Under the pieces are notes generated by a model. The model made no database searches. It saw only the letters and a program-made list of their open reading frames with translations, and had not been told where the DNA came from. This document shows, piece after piece, positions 50,236 to 59,337 of a stretch of DNA of 64,000 nucleotides (position 1 is its first letter; each line of letters opens with the position of its first letter). This DNA comes from an uncultured Saprospiraceae bacterium (GTDB taxonomy: Bacteria > Bacteroidota > Bacteroidia > Chitinophagales > Saprospiraceae). Where the stretch lies: positions 1-64,000 of the forward strand of contig CALFBH010000008.1 of the NCBI GenBank assembly GCA_937951615.1, written 5' to 3'. A program made the translations under genes and the position numbers.

Positions 50236-53200
50236 TTATTCTTTCAAAATCTTCTCCACCCGAACCAGCCCATTTCCATCTTGAATAATAGACAAAAAGT
50301 ATAAGCCGGCCGGCAAACGACTAATGTCAATATTCAGCGTATTTGTACCTTGTAGACTTTGAAAAACTGTACCATCTGCCCGCAAAATCTGAATTTGATA
50401 ACTGCCAATAATGCCTGTAATTGTGAGGACATCATCTGTTGGGTCGGATAAGATGCCAATGCTGGAATTATCTACAATAATATTGGGCGGAGAAGCATCG
50501 GAACAGGCAGTCACTGGACTTTCCTCCATCACCAGAATATTATCCAAAAACAACTGATTGCCCCAGCCGCCGATATTTTCAAAAATCAGCTCTACGACCT
50601 GTCCGGCATAGCCGGATAAATTGATACATTCTGTCCGCCATTCCGAACAATCACTTGGATTAAAGACGTTGGTTTGATCGGGAACAGTTGCAAGTGCTGT
50701 ACCTGATTTGTCATAAACGACATCCGTAAAACCGCCATCACAGGAAGCTATTTTTATGCGCAAAGCATCAAAGAAAGTATTATCATATCGAGCATAAGCC
50801 ACATCGAATTGAAGAATGGCAGTCGAAAAATCGCTTAGGTCCATTATGCGAGTGAGGGCATCGCTTGTCCCTGTATTATCTTCTAGTCGGTTGTTGATGA
50901 CAGCCACTTCATCATTGCAAATATCGCCCGGAATACTCGCCCATTCTACGCCATCATTGCCGCCATTGCTGGACATCCAGTCGCTCAGTTGATTGACAAA
51001 AGTTTCACTAACTGCTTCGCCGTATTGCTTTGTTGCATCATTGGGATAATAATCCTCAATATCAGCTATGTTGTCGCCATCAGCATCTATACTTTTTAGG
51101 TGGTTTAATAAACTTGTTAAGGCTAGAGGTGGGTTAGTAGGGGCGGGCAAGCCTGCTTGATTGAACTGGTTTTCTCCATGACAGGAAGTGCAAACCCGAA
51201 TCTCTCCAGGCACAAAACTCATCCATATTCGCTCACGTACAATGGGTTTATTATCGGCATCTGTCAGTTGCCAGGTCATGGCGCGATTGGCAGGAACTAG
51301 GGCGGCTACTGAGCCATCGCTTTCCAGATTGATACTGCCTTGCGTGCCTGTACTTGGCAGGTTATACTGCGTAGCTGTAGAGTCGTGCATATATTGGGCA
51401 ATAACCCGCCTGCCTGCTGTCGGACTATCTATGCCGCCGATGCCTCTTAGTTGGTCGCCTTGTAGGTATTGCATATATTTTACTTCGTAAATATTGTCGG
51501 GCAATTGTGGATTGATGGTCTGTGTACCATTTCCGCTGATTTTCAAATTGAAAGGCTGTTGGCGGTCGGCAATGTCTCGACTGGTTACATTTCTGGCCAC
51601 CGTCAAAGCAAGATCGTGGCGTTTGAGATAGTTTTGAAAACTGTGAATGTTTACGCCTGCACTATCAAATAAAGCTTGTTCAATCAATGGGATGGGCGTA
51701 TTTAATGTCGATGTGGTCGGCAGTGGACGAGGTTTTACGATGACCGGAAAAGTTTCCCATAATAAACCATTATAAGAAATCAAATTGTCGGGGTCGTAAT
51801 AGGATATAGATTTTGTAATGCCATTTCCCGTAAGGAAATTTCCATCTGCTTTATAATAACTGCCGTCAGGTTCCAGCAATTGCAGCCGAAAATCGTACTT
51901 GCTGATAGGCATATTAAATGTACCAATATTGTCCACTTCCTCGGTCGTGCTGCTGTGTGTGACCAGCACATCCCCGTTTTCCAATGGAATAGGATTTCTG
52001 TATAAGCCCGAGTGTTGAGCCGAAGGTGTGTTGGTCGAAAATCGAGTGTCAGGATGCGTGATAAAAGTAAGAACGGCACTATCTGCGGGCATTCCTTTGG
52101 GAAGATACAGACTGATGACCATGCCTGATGCGTGTGTGCCAAATTCGGGTGCATTTGTACCATAATACAAACCTGGCGTAGTCGGCGATTCCTGAATATG
52201 AAATAAATTGCGCAAAGCAATCCCATCAAGATCCGTAAAATAAGTCAGGTTGGCATCATTGAGGAAATTACTTTCAAAATAGCTGGTCAATTCATGTCTG
52301 CCGATGTGGTTGAGCGTTTCTAGTTCCGTTCCATCTTCATTAATCATCCAGGGATTGAAAATATTAAAATCGTGTGAATTGGTGTTCTGCCATTCGGGAA
52401 GCGCGAAGAGATCGGTGCGGATAGCTCGGGGTTCAGGGAAGACTTCTATGTCGGGCAAAATGTCTGTTTTAGCAGCATTGGGCGATTCATCGCTATAATT
52501 AAATGTGCCGTAATTATTGCCATAAATAATATCAGCATCAGCCTGCTGGTCGCGTTTCAGGTGATCCCAACGGATAAATACAATTCGCCCATAACTATCC
52601 ATGATCGGCGTAAAATCACCGGAAGGGGAGTGGGTGAGCATTTCCAAAGAAGGATTGCCCGAACAGGCATTCGGATTGATGCGCCATAGACCTGTTACGA
52701 TTCTAGTGGACTCGTACTCGTCATGTTGTGGATACAAATGTGCTGCTTCGCCGCGTGGGCAATCTGACACAAACAAAATCCGATCATCCGTTCCATACAT
52801 CGGACTGACATTATTATAATTATTGGGTTGGTTAGGAACAAGTGTAATCACTGGCGTATCATTTTCACCCAAACCTGTGATTTCATAGATTTGCCAATAA
52901 TAAGTCTCCCAGGCGTATTGTTGCGCTGGCGCGCCAATGACCATACTAAACAAAGCCTTATCGCCATTCCAATGTACATGCGGGTCGCGTACCGCAATGG
53001 CATTTGCGCCCTGCATTCCTGCCTCCCCGTAACCTGCCAACTGGGTCAGGTTTTTTAAATTTCCATTGGGATAACGAATGTATAAATCGCCACCTCGCGG
53101 AGCTTGTCGCACAGAAGGAACATGATTGGCAAAGGTGGACATCAGCGTCGCAAAATCTGAAACATCTGGCACTTGCGTGCAAAACATAACCGGATGGGTG

Positions 53201-53277
53201 GGGGATTGTGCGTAGCCGGATGGAGTAATAAAACAGATGAGCATGAAGGAGGATAGAAAGGAAAGTACTTTTTTCAT
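50236..53277 (-). CDS. HzsA-like propeller protein with haem c and T9SS tail
   Basis: 1013 residues from ATG 53277 (signal MKKVLSFLSSFMLICFITPSGYAQ). Residues ~25-690 resemble the middle domain of hydrazine synthase alpha subunits, a TolB-like propeller (GDLYIRYPNGNLKNLT, ILFVSDCPRGEAAHLYPQ, GRIVFIRWDHLKRDQQADA, ALRNLFHIQESPTTPGLYYGTNAPEFGTHASG). A CTSCH motif near residues 696-700 would bind haem c covalently, followed by GENQFNQAGLPAPTNPPLAL as in such proteins. A ~150-residue beta-sandwich follows (NQLSDW...LDNILVMEE), then T9SS type A domain ending RVEKILKE. HzsA-like proteins are widespread outside anammox bacteria; hydrazine synthesis is not implied. Confidence 0.8.
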   Translation of the reverse strand: MKKVLSFLSSFMLICFITPSGYAQSPTHPVMFCTQVPDVSDFATLMSTFANHVPSVRQAPRGGDLYIRYPNGNLKNLTQLAGYGEAGMQGANAIAVRDPHVHWNGDKALFSMVIGAPAQQYAWETYYWQIYEITGLGENDTPVITLVPNQPNNYNNVSPMYGTDDRILFVSDCPRGEAAHLYPQHDEYESTRIVTGLWRINPNACSGNPSLEMLTHSPSGDFTPIMDSYGRIVFIRWDHLKRDQQADADIIYGNNYGTFNYSDESPNAAKTDILPDIEVFPEPRAIRTDLFALPEWQNTNSHDFNIFNPWMINEDGTELETLNHIGRHELTSYFESNFLNDANLTYFTDLDGIALRNLFHIQESPTTPGLYYGTNAPEFGTHASGMVISLYLPKGMPADSAVLTFITHPDTRFSTNTPSAQHSGLYRNPIPLENGDVLVTHSSTTEEVDNIGTFNMPISKYDFRLQLLEPDGSYYKADGNFLTGNGITKSISYYDPDNLISYNGLLWETFPVIVKPRPLPTTSTLNTPIPLIEQALFDSAGVNIHSFQNYLKRHDLALTVARNVTSRDIADRQQPFNLKISGNGTQTINPQLPDNIYEVKYMQYLQGDQLRGIGGIDSPTAGRRVIAQYMHDSTATQYNLPSTGTQGSINLESDGSVAALVPANRAMTWQLTDADNKPIVRERIWMSFVPGEIRVCTSCHGENQFNQAGLPAPTNPPLALTSLLNHLKSIDADGDNIADIEDYYPNDATKQYGEAVSETFVNQLSDWMSSNGGNDGVEWASIPGDICNDEVAVINNRLEDNTGTSDALTRIMDLSDFSTAILQFDVAYARYDNTFFDALRIKIASCDGGFTDVVYDKSGTALATVPDQTNVFNPSDCSEWRTECINLSGYAGQVVELIFENIGGWGNQLFLDNILVMEESPVTACSDASPPNIIVDNSSIGILSDPTDDVLTITGIIGSYQIQILRADGTVFQSLQGTNTLNIDISRLPAGLYFLSIIQDGNGLVRVEKILKE

Positions 53278-53404
53278 GTTGCTTGAATTTTGGTTCATTA
53301 CTATATGTGCTGAATTGGGATTTAGTCACCTATTAAAAAAAGACAGCAATGAAAAATATTATCACTACCTTGATGATCTTCGAGTTGGTGTTTTTTTATA
53401 CACG

Positions 53405-53920
53405 CTATAATTTAGTCAGTGCTTTCAAAATTTTTCTCCCTCTACTTCTGATACCCGCCGAGCCATGCGGCATAATCTCTTCTATCACTACACGCAATTC
53501 TTCTTTTAATTCTGGCTCTTTAAGCGTGATGTTGTACAAAACAGTCATAGAGAAAGCTTGTACAGCAATGGCTTCTTTCGGGTCTAATAAAAAATCAAAA
53601 CAGATATTGACGAGCTCGCCCTGTAGGTCTTCAGGAATATGAATCAGTTGCAGTATCCGAACTGTATTCCGTTTGACAGTAACATGAATCGGCTTCTTGA
53701 GTTGGGCAATCATCGCTTTCAAATGTGGTACAATAAGGTGGGGATAGCGTTCTGCGCAATGACTAAGTACCCAGGAAGCTCGCTGGCACAGTCGCTTTTC
53801 TTCGCTAAAAAAACATTGCATCAATTCCTCAAAACGCTCCGTATTACTACCGATATAGTTCCGAATTCGTATAGCCTGCGGCTTTGAATGTTCTGCTAGT
53901 AAAGCGGCTTTGATATTCAT
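53405..53920 (-). CDS. HEAT-repeat protein
   Basis: 171-residue all-helical protein with HEAT-like pairs: SKPQAIRIRNYIGSNTERFEELMQCFF, EEKRLCQRASWVLSHCAERYPHLIVPHLKAMIAQL, HVTVKRNTVRILQLIHIPEDLQGELVNICFDFLLDP, EAIAVQAFSMTVLYNITLKEPELKEELRVVIEEIM, GSAGIRSRGRKILKAL. No signal peptide. Small adaptor, similar in pattern to DNA-alkylation-repair-like HEAT proteins but with none of their active residues evident. Partner unknown. Divergent from the 54091 gene. Confidence 0.75.
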   Translation of the reverse strand: MNIKAALLAEHSKPQAIRIRNYIGSNTERFEELMQCFFSEEKRLCQRASWVLSHCAERYPHLIVPHLKAMIAQLKKPIHVTVKRNTVRILQLIHIPEDLQGELVNICFDFLLDPKEAIAVQAFSMTVLYNITLKEPELKEELRVVIEEIMPHGSAGIRSRGRKILKALTKL

Positions 53921-54090
53921 GTTTCAAAGATAATAAGAATTTCAGTTTCAGTGGCAGTAGTAATTTAGCTAATCGGCTTAGGAACTGTACAAAAATAAAT
54001 TTACATACTGAGAACTCCCTTTTGTTTATTTACGTCTCAAGAAAGTAATTCAATCACACAATTACTTAAGTACATAACTATTTTAAAAAT

Positions 54091-54678
54091 ATGAAAAAGA
54101 AATTACTGCCTCTTTTATTGCTGTTCATCCCGCTACTGTCTTTCGGACAAATCACTTATCTGACCAATAATGACTATTTTGTTGTGCGAGAAAAACATCG
54201 GGTAAACACCTTAAATTATCTTGTGGCTTATGATGCCGACAACTACGAACGTTTGGGGCATATTGAATGGACACTAGGAGATTTGAGTTATAAATGCCAA
54301 CGAGATTATATCCTCGTTTTTCGACAACGCTCCAATGTTTCTAATGGCGTGATGTCCACCTATAATAAAGACTTTTCGCTTATCACTCAATATCGGGTAA
54401 CAGGTGGAGAACTCCGCGACATCATACCAACAGATGATTATATCCTGACGCTACAAAGCAAAGGCATCTTTACGCCTTTCTACTTCGTTACTTATGATAA
54501 GGATTTTAATAAATTGGGAGAGTTGCGCAAGCGAGATCGGCATGTACATTATTATCTTCAAAACGACCAAATTATCATCATTGAAGGCAAAAAAGGAAAT
54601 CGAGCTGTGACAGTCAACATGCACGTCTATGATAAAACCTTCAAACTCATCAAAACGATTGAGCTGAATAATGAATGA
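54091..54678 (+). CDS. Exported hypothetical protein
   Basis: 195 residues, signal peptide MKKKLLPLLLLFIPLLSFGQ. The mature part is beta-rich with a recurring pattern in which a two-strand unit reports LVAYDADNYERLGHIEW, TYNKDFSLITQYRV, VTYDKDFNKLGELRK and VYDKTFKLIKTIEL, i.e. four propeller-blade-like repeats ending (V/A)YDKxFKxL. I do not know the family. The last codons and TGA stop lie within a word-repeat element starting at 54669. Probably periplasmic or outer-surface. The vWA gene follows after 131 bp. Confidence 0.7.
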   Translation: MKKKLLPLLLLFIPLLSFGQITYLTNNDYFVVREKHRVNTLNYLVAYDADNYERLGHIEWTLGDLSYKCQRDYILVFRQRSNVSNGVMSTYNKDFSLITQYRVTGGELRDIIPTDDYILTLQSKGIFTPFYFVTYDKDFNKLGELRKRDRHVHYYLQNDQIIIIEGKKGNRAVTVNMHVYDKTFKLIKTIELNNE

Positions 54679-54765
54679 TAAACAATATCATTTTGCTCCG
54701 CAAAATGCGTAAAAATTAGAGATTCCTTGTTCGATATTCGATATTGTTTCTTTTGCATCAGCAAT
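54669..54765. repeat. Word element with CATTTTGC core at a gene end
   Basis: AATGAATGATAAACAATAT, then the core CATTTTGC-TCC-GCAAAATG (54689-54707), then TTGTTCGATATTCGATATTG (54727-54746). Arms match only partly. It contains the stop codon of the upstream gene. Confidence 0.8.
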
Positions 54766-54784
54766 AAAAAAATACCTATCTTTA
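54752..54784 (+). promoter_or_regulatory. Promoter of vWA gene
   Basis: TTTG (54752-54755), 21-bp spacer, TATCTTTA (54777-54784), one base off TAnnTTTG; the ATG is 25 bp downstream. Confidence 0.5.
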
Positions 54785-54809
54785 GCGCGTAAAACAATAT
54801 CATTATAAA

Positions 54810-56504
54810 ATGAAAAACCTACCGTTCATATTACTATGTTTCATTCTGTGTGGATCACCTATGGCACAAGCCCAACAGGTCATGAGTAAAACCGCGCACA
54901 AGGCTTATAATAATTATGCCGACCTTGCCAATGACTATATGCATGCTTTATGGGCTTATCGCAAAAAGATGGCCAACCTGAATAAGCAATTGATTGACTA
55001 CATGGAATTGGAAGAAAACAAGCGGAAATTCAGGGATTTGACTTATGAAGATGAAGCATTTTTGGACAATTTGCATTATTACATTCCGCCCAAACGCGCT
55101 TATACACGCGCCTTCGAAGCCGGGCAGGTGCTACCCAAAAATCACCGGACCTATCTCAATGGCAGCATTCAGCAAATGAAAGATGTCATGGATAAAATAT
55201 CAGGACTGAGCAAACGGCTGGAAAGATTTGTTGGCGAAGAAATCTATAAAGGAGAAACCGAACAAAAGACGCTATTTCGTTTACTGGATGAAGCAGAAGG
55301 GTATTTTGAAGAATTTAGAAGCTATAATGAGCGGATGAAAGGCACATTGGGAGACATGGAAGCCTATTACCAGAAGCCCAAAACAGAAAATGAATATATG
55401 CGCCATGCCCGACAATTGCAAAGCTTGGTTGAACCGTCACGCGATATGCTTTTCGCGCTACGAAATAATAACATTGGCGGTGTAGGTGCTGCCGTTAGTG
55501 ATTTGGATGTTGCGATTGATTTGATTAGAGAAACTGAAAGTAAAAATATTGAAGTTGTTCGCTATAAAGGCGAGACTTATGAGGGGCGCGGGCCTTTTGT
55601 GCGCTACGATTTTGTGATCAAGCAAGCAGAAGATATTCGGGACTATGGCAAAGAATTTATGAATGCCGACATGAGCAGTGGAGCGTACGCGCCGCATGGT
55701 CCGCATTATTATTTTTATAATCGGCGGGTCTTGGATAAGTTCAATCGTGTTGGACGTGGACTGGTTTTGCAATACAATAAATACGTAGATTCTTCCAAAG
55801 TCCGGCTAGTCAAATTACTGGAAGAGCCACACTGGTTTAAGGTCAAACATTTTGACGAAGAAGAGGAAGAAATTGAGCCGCCAGTCGCAGTAGAAGAGTC
55901 CGCTCCCATTCCCGAACCAGCGCCTAAGTCAGCACCCAGCACCCAACTGGAAGGTTATGCAGCCAATAACCTTGTCTTTCTACTGGATGTCTCCCAATCT
56001 ATGAACACGCCAGAAAAACTGGAATTACTGAAGAGTTCTTTCAAATATCTGTTGGGGCAAATGCGACCGGAAGACCTCGTCTCTATCGTTACTTTTGCAG
56101 GTGAAGCCAAGACGGTACTCAAGCCGACCTCATCCGTTAATACAGAAGAAATTTATGGCGCACTGGATCGACTTAGACCCTTAGGGAAGTCAGATGTAGA
56201 ACGTGGTTTGCGCGAGGCTTATACCGTCTTGGATAAAAGTATGATTCCAGGCGGCAATAACAAAATTATCTTAGCAACTGATGGTGCTTTTGAAACTTAT
56301 AAACGCATTATCAGTATGATTGAACGAAATGCCAAGGAGGAAAAATATTTGACCGTCTTTTTCTATGGAAAGAAGGAAGTCGGTTCTACGAAATATCGCC
56401 TCTTGCAGTTTTCAGATGCTGGTGGTGGACGTTATTCTTTTATACAGAAAGACAATGCTAATGAGTTGATTATTCAGGAGGCACAAAAGGTACGGACGAA
56501 TTGA
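54810..56504 (+). CDS. Exported vWA-domain protein
   Basis: 564 residues with a signal peptide (MKNLPFILLCFILCGSPMAQAQ). Residues ~30-350 are helical with coiled-coil character and no known domain. A proline/glutamate-rich hinge (EEEEIEPPVAVEESAPIPEPAPKSAP, residues ~350-380) leads to a C-terminal vWA domain (~388-560) with MIDAS DVSQSM and ATDGAFE and an IPGGNNKIIL strand. The vWA part resembles that of the YfbK-like protein at 48.3-50 kb (LKSSFKYLL, GGNNxIxxxTDGxF), so the two may be related in function. Periplasmic or surface; ligand unknown. Confidence 0.83.
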   Translation: MKNLPFILLCFILCGSPMAQAQQVMSKTAHKAYNNYADLANDYMHALWAYRKKMANLNKQLIDYMELEENKRKFRDLTYEDEAFLDNLHYYIPPKRAYTRAFEAGQVLPKNHRTYLNGSIQQMKDVMDKISGLSKRLERFVGEEIYKGETEQKTLFRLLDEAEGYFEEFRSYNERMKGTLGDMEAYYQKPKTENEYMRHARQLQSLVEPSRDMLFALRNNNIGGVGAAVSDLDVAIDLIRETESKNIEVVRYKGETYEGRGPFVRYDFVIKQAEDIRDYGKEFMNADMSSGAYAPHGPHYYFYNRRVLDKFNRVGRGLVLQYNKYVDSSKVRLVKLLEEPHWFKVKHFDEEEEEIEPPVAVEESAPIPEPAPKSAPSTQLEGYAANNLVFLLDVSQSMNTPEKLELLKSSFKYLLGQMRPEDLVSIVTFAGEAKTVLKPTSSVNTEEIYGALDRLRPLGKSDVERGLREAYTVLDKSMIPGGNNKIILATDGAFETYKRIISMIERNAKEEKYLTVFFYGKKEVGSTKYRLLQFSDAGGGRYSFIQKDNANELIIQEAQKVRTN

Positions 56505-56518
56505 TTTAAAACAGTTTA

Positions 56519-56672
56519 GGTCGATAGTCAACAGTCCATAGTCGATGGTTGTTTTTTAGTACTCAGGTCATTTCAGTATTTCATTTTGCTCTGCAAAATG
56601 CGTGCAAAACTTACTAAAAACAGGAATATTGTTAAATTGGAGCTATGGACTATCGACCATGGACTATCGACT
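56519..56672. repeat. Inverted GTCGATAG word element with core hairpin
   Basis: Left arm GTCGATAGTCAACAGTCCAT... (56520-56550), core CATTTTGC-TCT-GCAAAATG (56582-56600), right arm GCTATGGACTATCGACCATG... (56642-56672). It lies 15 bp after the vWA stop. Confidence 0.9.
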
Positions 56673-56748
56673 AAACTATTAAGTTAATTAAGTCATTGAG
56701 TGGCTATTCCTACACGTTCCTAAGTCAATCAACTCAATACACCAGCAA

Positions 56749-58029
56749 ATGCTCAAACGAGTCAGAGAGATTATCGGGGCGTACAGAAATGTCGAGCAAC
56801 ATGCTTACTACCTTGTGGGTATTCAGTTTTGTCTGCAACTCATCAATGCTGCTTTTTTTATTCTGTTCAATTATTTTATGGAGAAAGAAGGCTATCCTGA
56901 TTACGAGATAGCCGGCGTTGTTGCGCAACGTTTTATGGCGGTCATGCTCTTGGCTGCGCCATTGGGTTTTTTCATTCGCGGTAAGCGACTCAAACCCTTT
57001 TTCTATCTTGCTTGTTTCGTCGTGCCGAGCTTTTCTTTGCTTTCCATTTATGCGGCTGAAAATCATTATACAACTCTGCTCAACTGGGCAATGCGGGGCT
57101 GGGGTGTCGGCTTTGTGTTTATGCAGGTGGCTGGTTTACCTTTTATTTTATTGAATGTCAAAAAGGAGCAGCATTCCGAAGCTATTGCGATGTGGTTTCA
57201 GATGTGGAGTGTCACGACTTTTGTTGCTGGCACCATTAATTTTGTTTTATATAGCATCAATCCTGTCCTGTTTAGCGAGCGCAATATGTTGATTGTTTTT
57301 TCTCTGATTGGCTATTGTGGATTTTATTTTGTCACCAAAATTCAAATCACTGAAAAGCCTTCCGACCCGCTTCCTATACGCGAGGCATCTGGTCTTTCAG
57401 CCATATTTTACTCCGTGTACGATATTGTGCGGCCCTATGATTGGAAACGCATTATCAGTGCCACTATTCCTACGCTGATTATTGCTGTGGGAGCTGGTTT
57501 TACAATTCCTGTTATCAATCTATTTTTCCTCAATGTACACGGTATTGAAGCGGGGACTTTTTCCATTATGACTGCGCTGACTTATGTGATGGTTGCCTTT
57601 GTGATTATTTTTATGCCTTCTATTCGGCGCAAGTATGGTTATGGGATTGCCATTACGTTGTTTCAGGGACTTGCGGTGCTGGCTTTGTTTATTATGGCAA
57701 CAACGGAATGGTATCAGGAGGCTTGGTTTGCTATTTATATTGCAGTATTTTTCTACATGATTCGCCAGCCCTTCATGAATGCCGCTGGTCCCATGACTTC
57801 GGAATTGACGATGTATTATGTGGGTGAACGCAATCAGGAAATGATCTCTGCACTGAATGCTTCTATCTGGTCGGGGAGTTGGTTTGTGAGTATGCAGTTG
57901 TTTGCCTGGCTGCGCCAGATGGAATATCGCTATGTAACTATTTTTCTGATTACTGTGGTCTTGTACGCCTTTGGTGTGGGCTGGTATGCTTATTTGATTT
58001 TTTTGTATAAACGGGAGAATGAGGATTAA
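56749..58029 (+). CDS. MFS transporter
   Basis: 426 residues, about 12 membrane helices with a central cytoplasmic loop (residues ~200-225, KIQITEKPSDPLPIREASG). The MFS layout is visible: helix pairs ...AAPLGFFIRGKRLKPFFYLACFV (the loop-2 G...R...K signature in reduced form), RGWGVGFVFMQVAGLPFILL and, in the second half, MPSIRRKYGYGIAITLFQG. Substrate is unknown; the family of Bacteroidota members with YYLVGIQFCLQLINAAFFILFNYFMEKEGYPDYEIA is annotated only as MFS. Inner membrane. Single gene. Confidence 0.85.
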   Translation: MLKRVREIIGAYRNVEQHAYYLVGIQFCLQLINAAFFILFNYFMEKEGYPDYEIAGVVAQRFMAVMLLAAPLGFFIRGKRLKPFFYLACFVVPSFSLLSIYAAENHYTTLLNWAMRGWGVGFVFMQVAGLPFILLNVKKEQHSEAIAMWFQMWSVTTFVAGTINFVLYSINPVLFSERNMLIVFSLIGYCGFYFVTKIQITEKPSDPLPIREASGLSAIFYSVYDIVRPYDWKRIISATIPTLIIAVGAGFTIPVINLFFLNVHGIEAGTFSIMTALTYVMVAFVIIFMPSIRRKYGYGIAITLFQGLAVLALFIMATTEWYQEAWFAIYIAVFFYMIRQPFMNAAGPMTSELTMYYVGERNQEMISALNASIWSGSWFVSMQLFAWLRQMEYRYVTIFLITVVLYAFGVGWYAYLIFLYKRENED

Positions 58030-58150
58030 ATTCAAATTCAAATGTCAAATACAAATTCAAAAACTATCCACGGCATTTAAAAAACGGATTAAAATCGTTC
58101 AAACTGGTTTACAGCCATCGTCTATCGTCCGTGGACTATGGACTCAACTT
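58030..58150. repeat. AAATTC words followed by GTCTATCG words
   Basis: AAATTCAAATTCAAATGTC (58028-58046), CAAATACAAATTCAAA to 58063, then CATCGTCTATCGTCCGTGG and GACTATGGACTC to 58145. Two families in one spacer; between converging genes. Confidence 0.7.
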
Positions 58151-58152
58151 CA

Positions 58153-58593
58153 CTAAGTCCGCAAAGTCATCTTATACTTAGTATTTACCAAAGTGGCAGA
58201 AGCCTCAAGCTTTCCCGTTTCAGGTGAAAAATAACTATAAGAAATATGATATTTATCAATTCGGGTGATAATGACTTTAGCATGATTGACACAATTATCC
58301 CGCCCTTGCCAGATGACTTCTAAAAACTCTATTCGGTTTCGATTGCTGGTATAGCGAATTTTCCACTCCCCACTACAATTCAAAGTCGGATAACTGATGT
58401 TGAATAAATCACCTTCAACAGTCAATGCCATTGTCCAGGTTTGTGGAAAGTTAAGTTGCAAGCCAACGCCTTTCCACTCTCCCTGTAACCAATGTAGATT
58501 AGAGAGTTTAGTTTTATGAAAAGTAGTGGATAGGCAACTGCTCTGTGTGAGCAGAAGTATGACCAAAACCAGCCTTGTCGCATGTCTAAACAT
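58153..58593 (-). CDS. Lipocalin-like lipoprotein
   Basis: 146 residues, lipobox LTQSSC (Cys20). The mature part begins HWLQGEWKGVGLQLN and continues with alternating strands (WTMALTVEGDLFNISYPTLNCSGEWKIRYTSNRNRIEFLEVIWQGRDNC, VIITRIDKYHISYSYFSP), the order and the GxWxG start of small lipocalin-like proteins. Two cysteines (NCSG, DNCV) could pair. Probably an outer-membrane lipid- or metabolite-binding lipoprotein; function unknown. Ends near a word-repeat spacer and precedes the Uma2 gene on the same strand. Confidence 0.65.
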   Translation of the reverse strand: MFRHATRLVLVILLLTQSSCLSTTFHKTKLSNLHWLQGEWKGVGLQLNFPQTWTMALTVEGDLFNISYPTLNCSGEWKIRYTSNRNRIEFLEVIWQGRDNCVNHAKVIITRIDKYHISYSYFSPETGKLEASATLVNTKYKMTLRT

Positions 58594-58635
58594 AGCTGAA
58601 TGGAGCGTCGTATTTTTTGTCGTCAGGCATTGACT

Positions 58636-59337
58636 TTACTTTTTTAAATGGCTGAATAATTCCTCTACGTCCAGCGTAAACCCAATACGCTCACAGCTTA
58701 ACTCGCCATCTCTTATAATGTTTCTAAACATGTAATCACCACTTTCAGCTTGCCTGAATACTTCGATTTGACGATGCACGATATTGATGATCCAATATTC
58801 CACGATACCTGCCGTCGCATACGTGAGCATTTTCTCTGTACGGTCTCTTCTCAGTGTGCTGTCAGATACCTCTATAAGTAAATGCACATCTTCCGGTTCA
58901 ACGGATTTGCCCATATATGCATCTTTGCGATATTTGGCAACCATGATGTCTGGTTCGGGTTCATTAACGTCCAATACTTTAAGCGGCCCTTGTGACAGAT
59001 AGGTATAAGTGTCATTCCCCAATTGATTGAGCAAGCGCATTAACATAGTGACCATCCCAAAATGGGGTGCGTTCATCGGAGCCATAATTCTAATAATTCC
59101 ATTTAGTAATTCAACACGTTGATTATCAAGTAGTCCAGCGTCTGCTATTTGGTGGTATTCGTCTATTGTAAACGGGCGGATGCCACCACCGTATTTGCTA
59201 TAAATTTTGCCATTGAGCAATTCTACCCGTTCATTTCCGAATATACCTAATTCACCAATGCGATGATATTCATCTATGGTAAATATGCGAATGTCTTCCA
59301 GTTGAATAATCGGTATCACTTGTGATTGAAAGGTCAT
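58636..59337 (-). CDS. Uma2-family nuclease with duplicated N-terminus
   Basis: 233 residues. The Uma2/DUF820 PD-(D/E)xK nuclease-like core is complete: GPLKVLDVNEPEPDIMVAKYRKDAY, HLLIEVSDSTLRRDRTEKMLTYATAGIVEYWIINI (metal-binding Asp, E-V and K motif positions), RQIEVFR, and a C-terminal FTLDVEELF. Ahead of it the usual N-terminal unit FTIDEYHQI...NQRVELLNGIIR (56-83) occurs a second time at residues 19-46 with 18 of 28 identical, so it has an extra ~37-residue repeat. Uma2 proteins are common in cyanobacteria and Bacteroidota; biological role is unknown. It may belong with the two genes that follow. Confidence 0.85.
   Translation of the reverse strand: MTFQSQVIPIIQLEDIRIFTIDEYHRIGELGIFGNERVELLNGKIYSKYGGGIRPFTIDEYHQIADAGLLDNQRVELLNGIIRIMAPMNAPHFGMVTMLMRLLNQLGNDTYTYLSQGPLKVLDVNEPEPDIMVAKYRKDAYMGKSVEPEDVHLLIEVSDSTLRRDRTEKMLTYATAGIVEYWIINIVHRQIEVFRQAESGDYMFRNIIRDGELSCERIGFTLDVEELFSHLKK

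Noticed and set aside
50236-53277. Interpretation as anammox hydrazine synthase
   Set aside because: Only one subunit-like domain with a single haem motif, a T9SS tail and no HzsB/HzsC neighbours; the domain is common outside anammox bacteria.
53349-53642. 97-codon frame opening with a signal-like peptide after the HzsA-like gene
   Set aside because: Most of it lies antisense to the well-supported HEAT gene and no homology is evident.
57520-58041. 173-codon frame antisense to the MFS gene
   Set aside because: Low-complexity His/Asn-rich product produced by antisense reading of membrane-protein codons.
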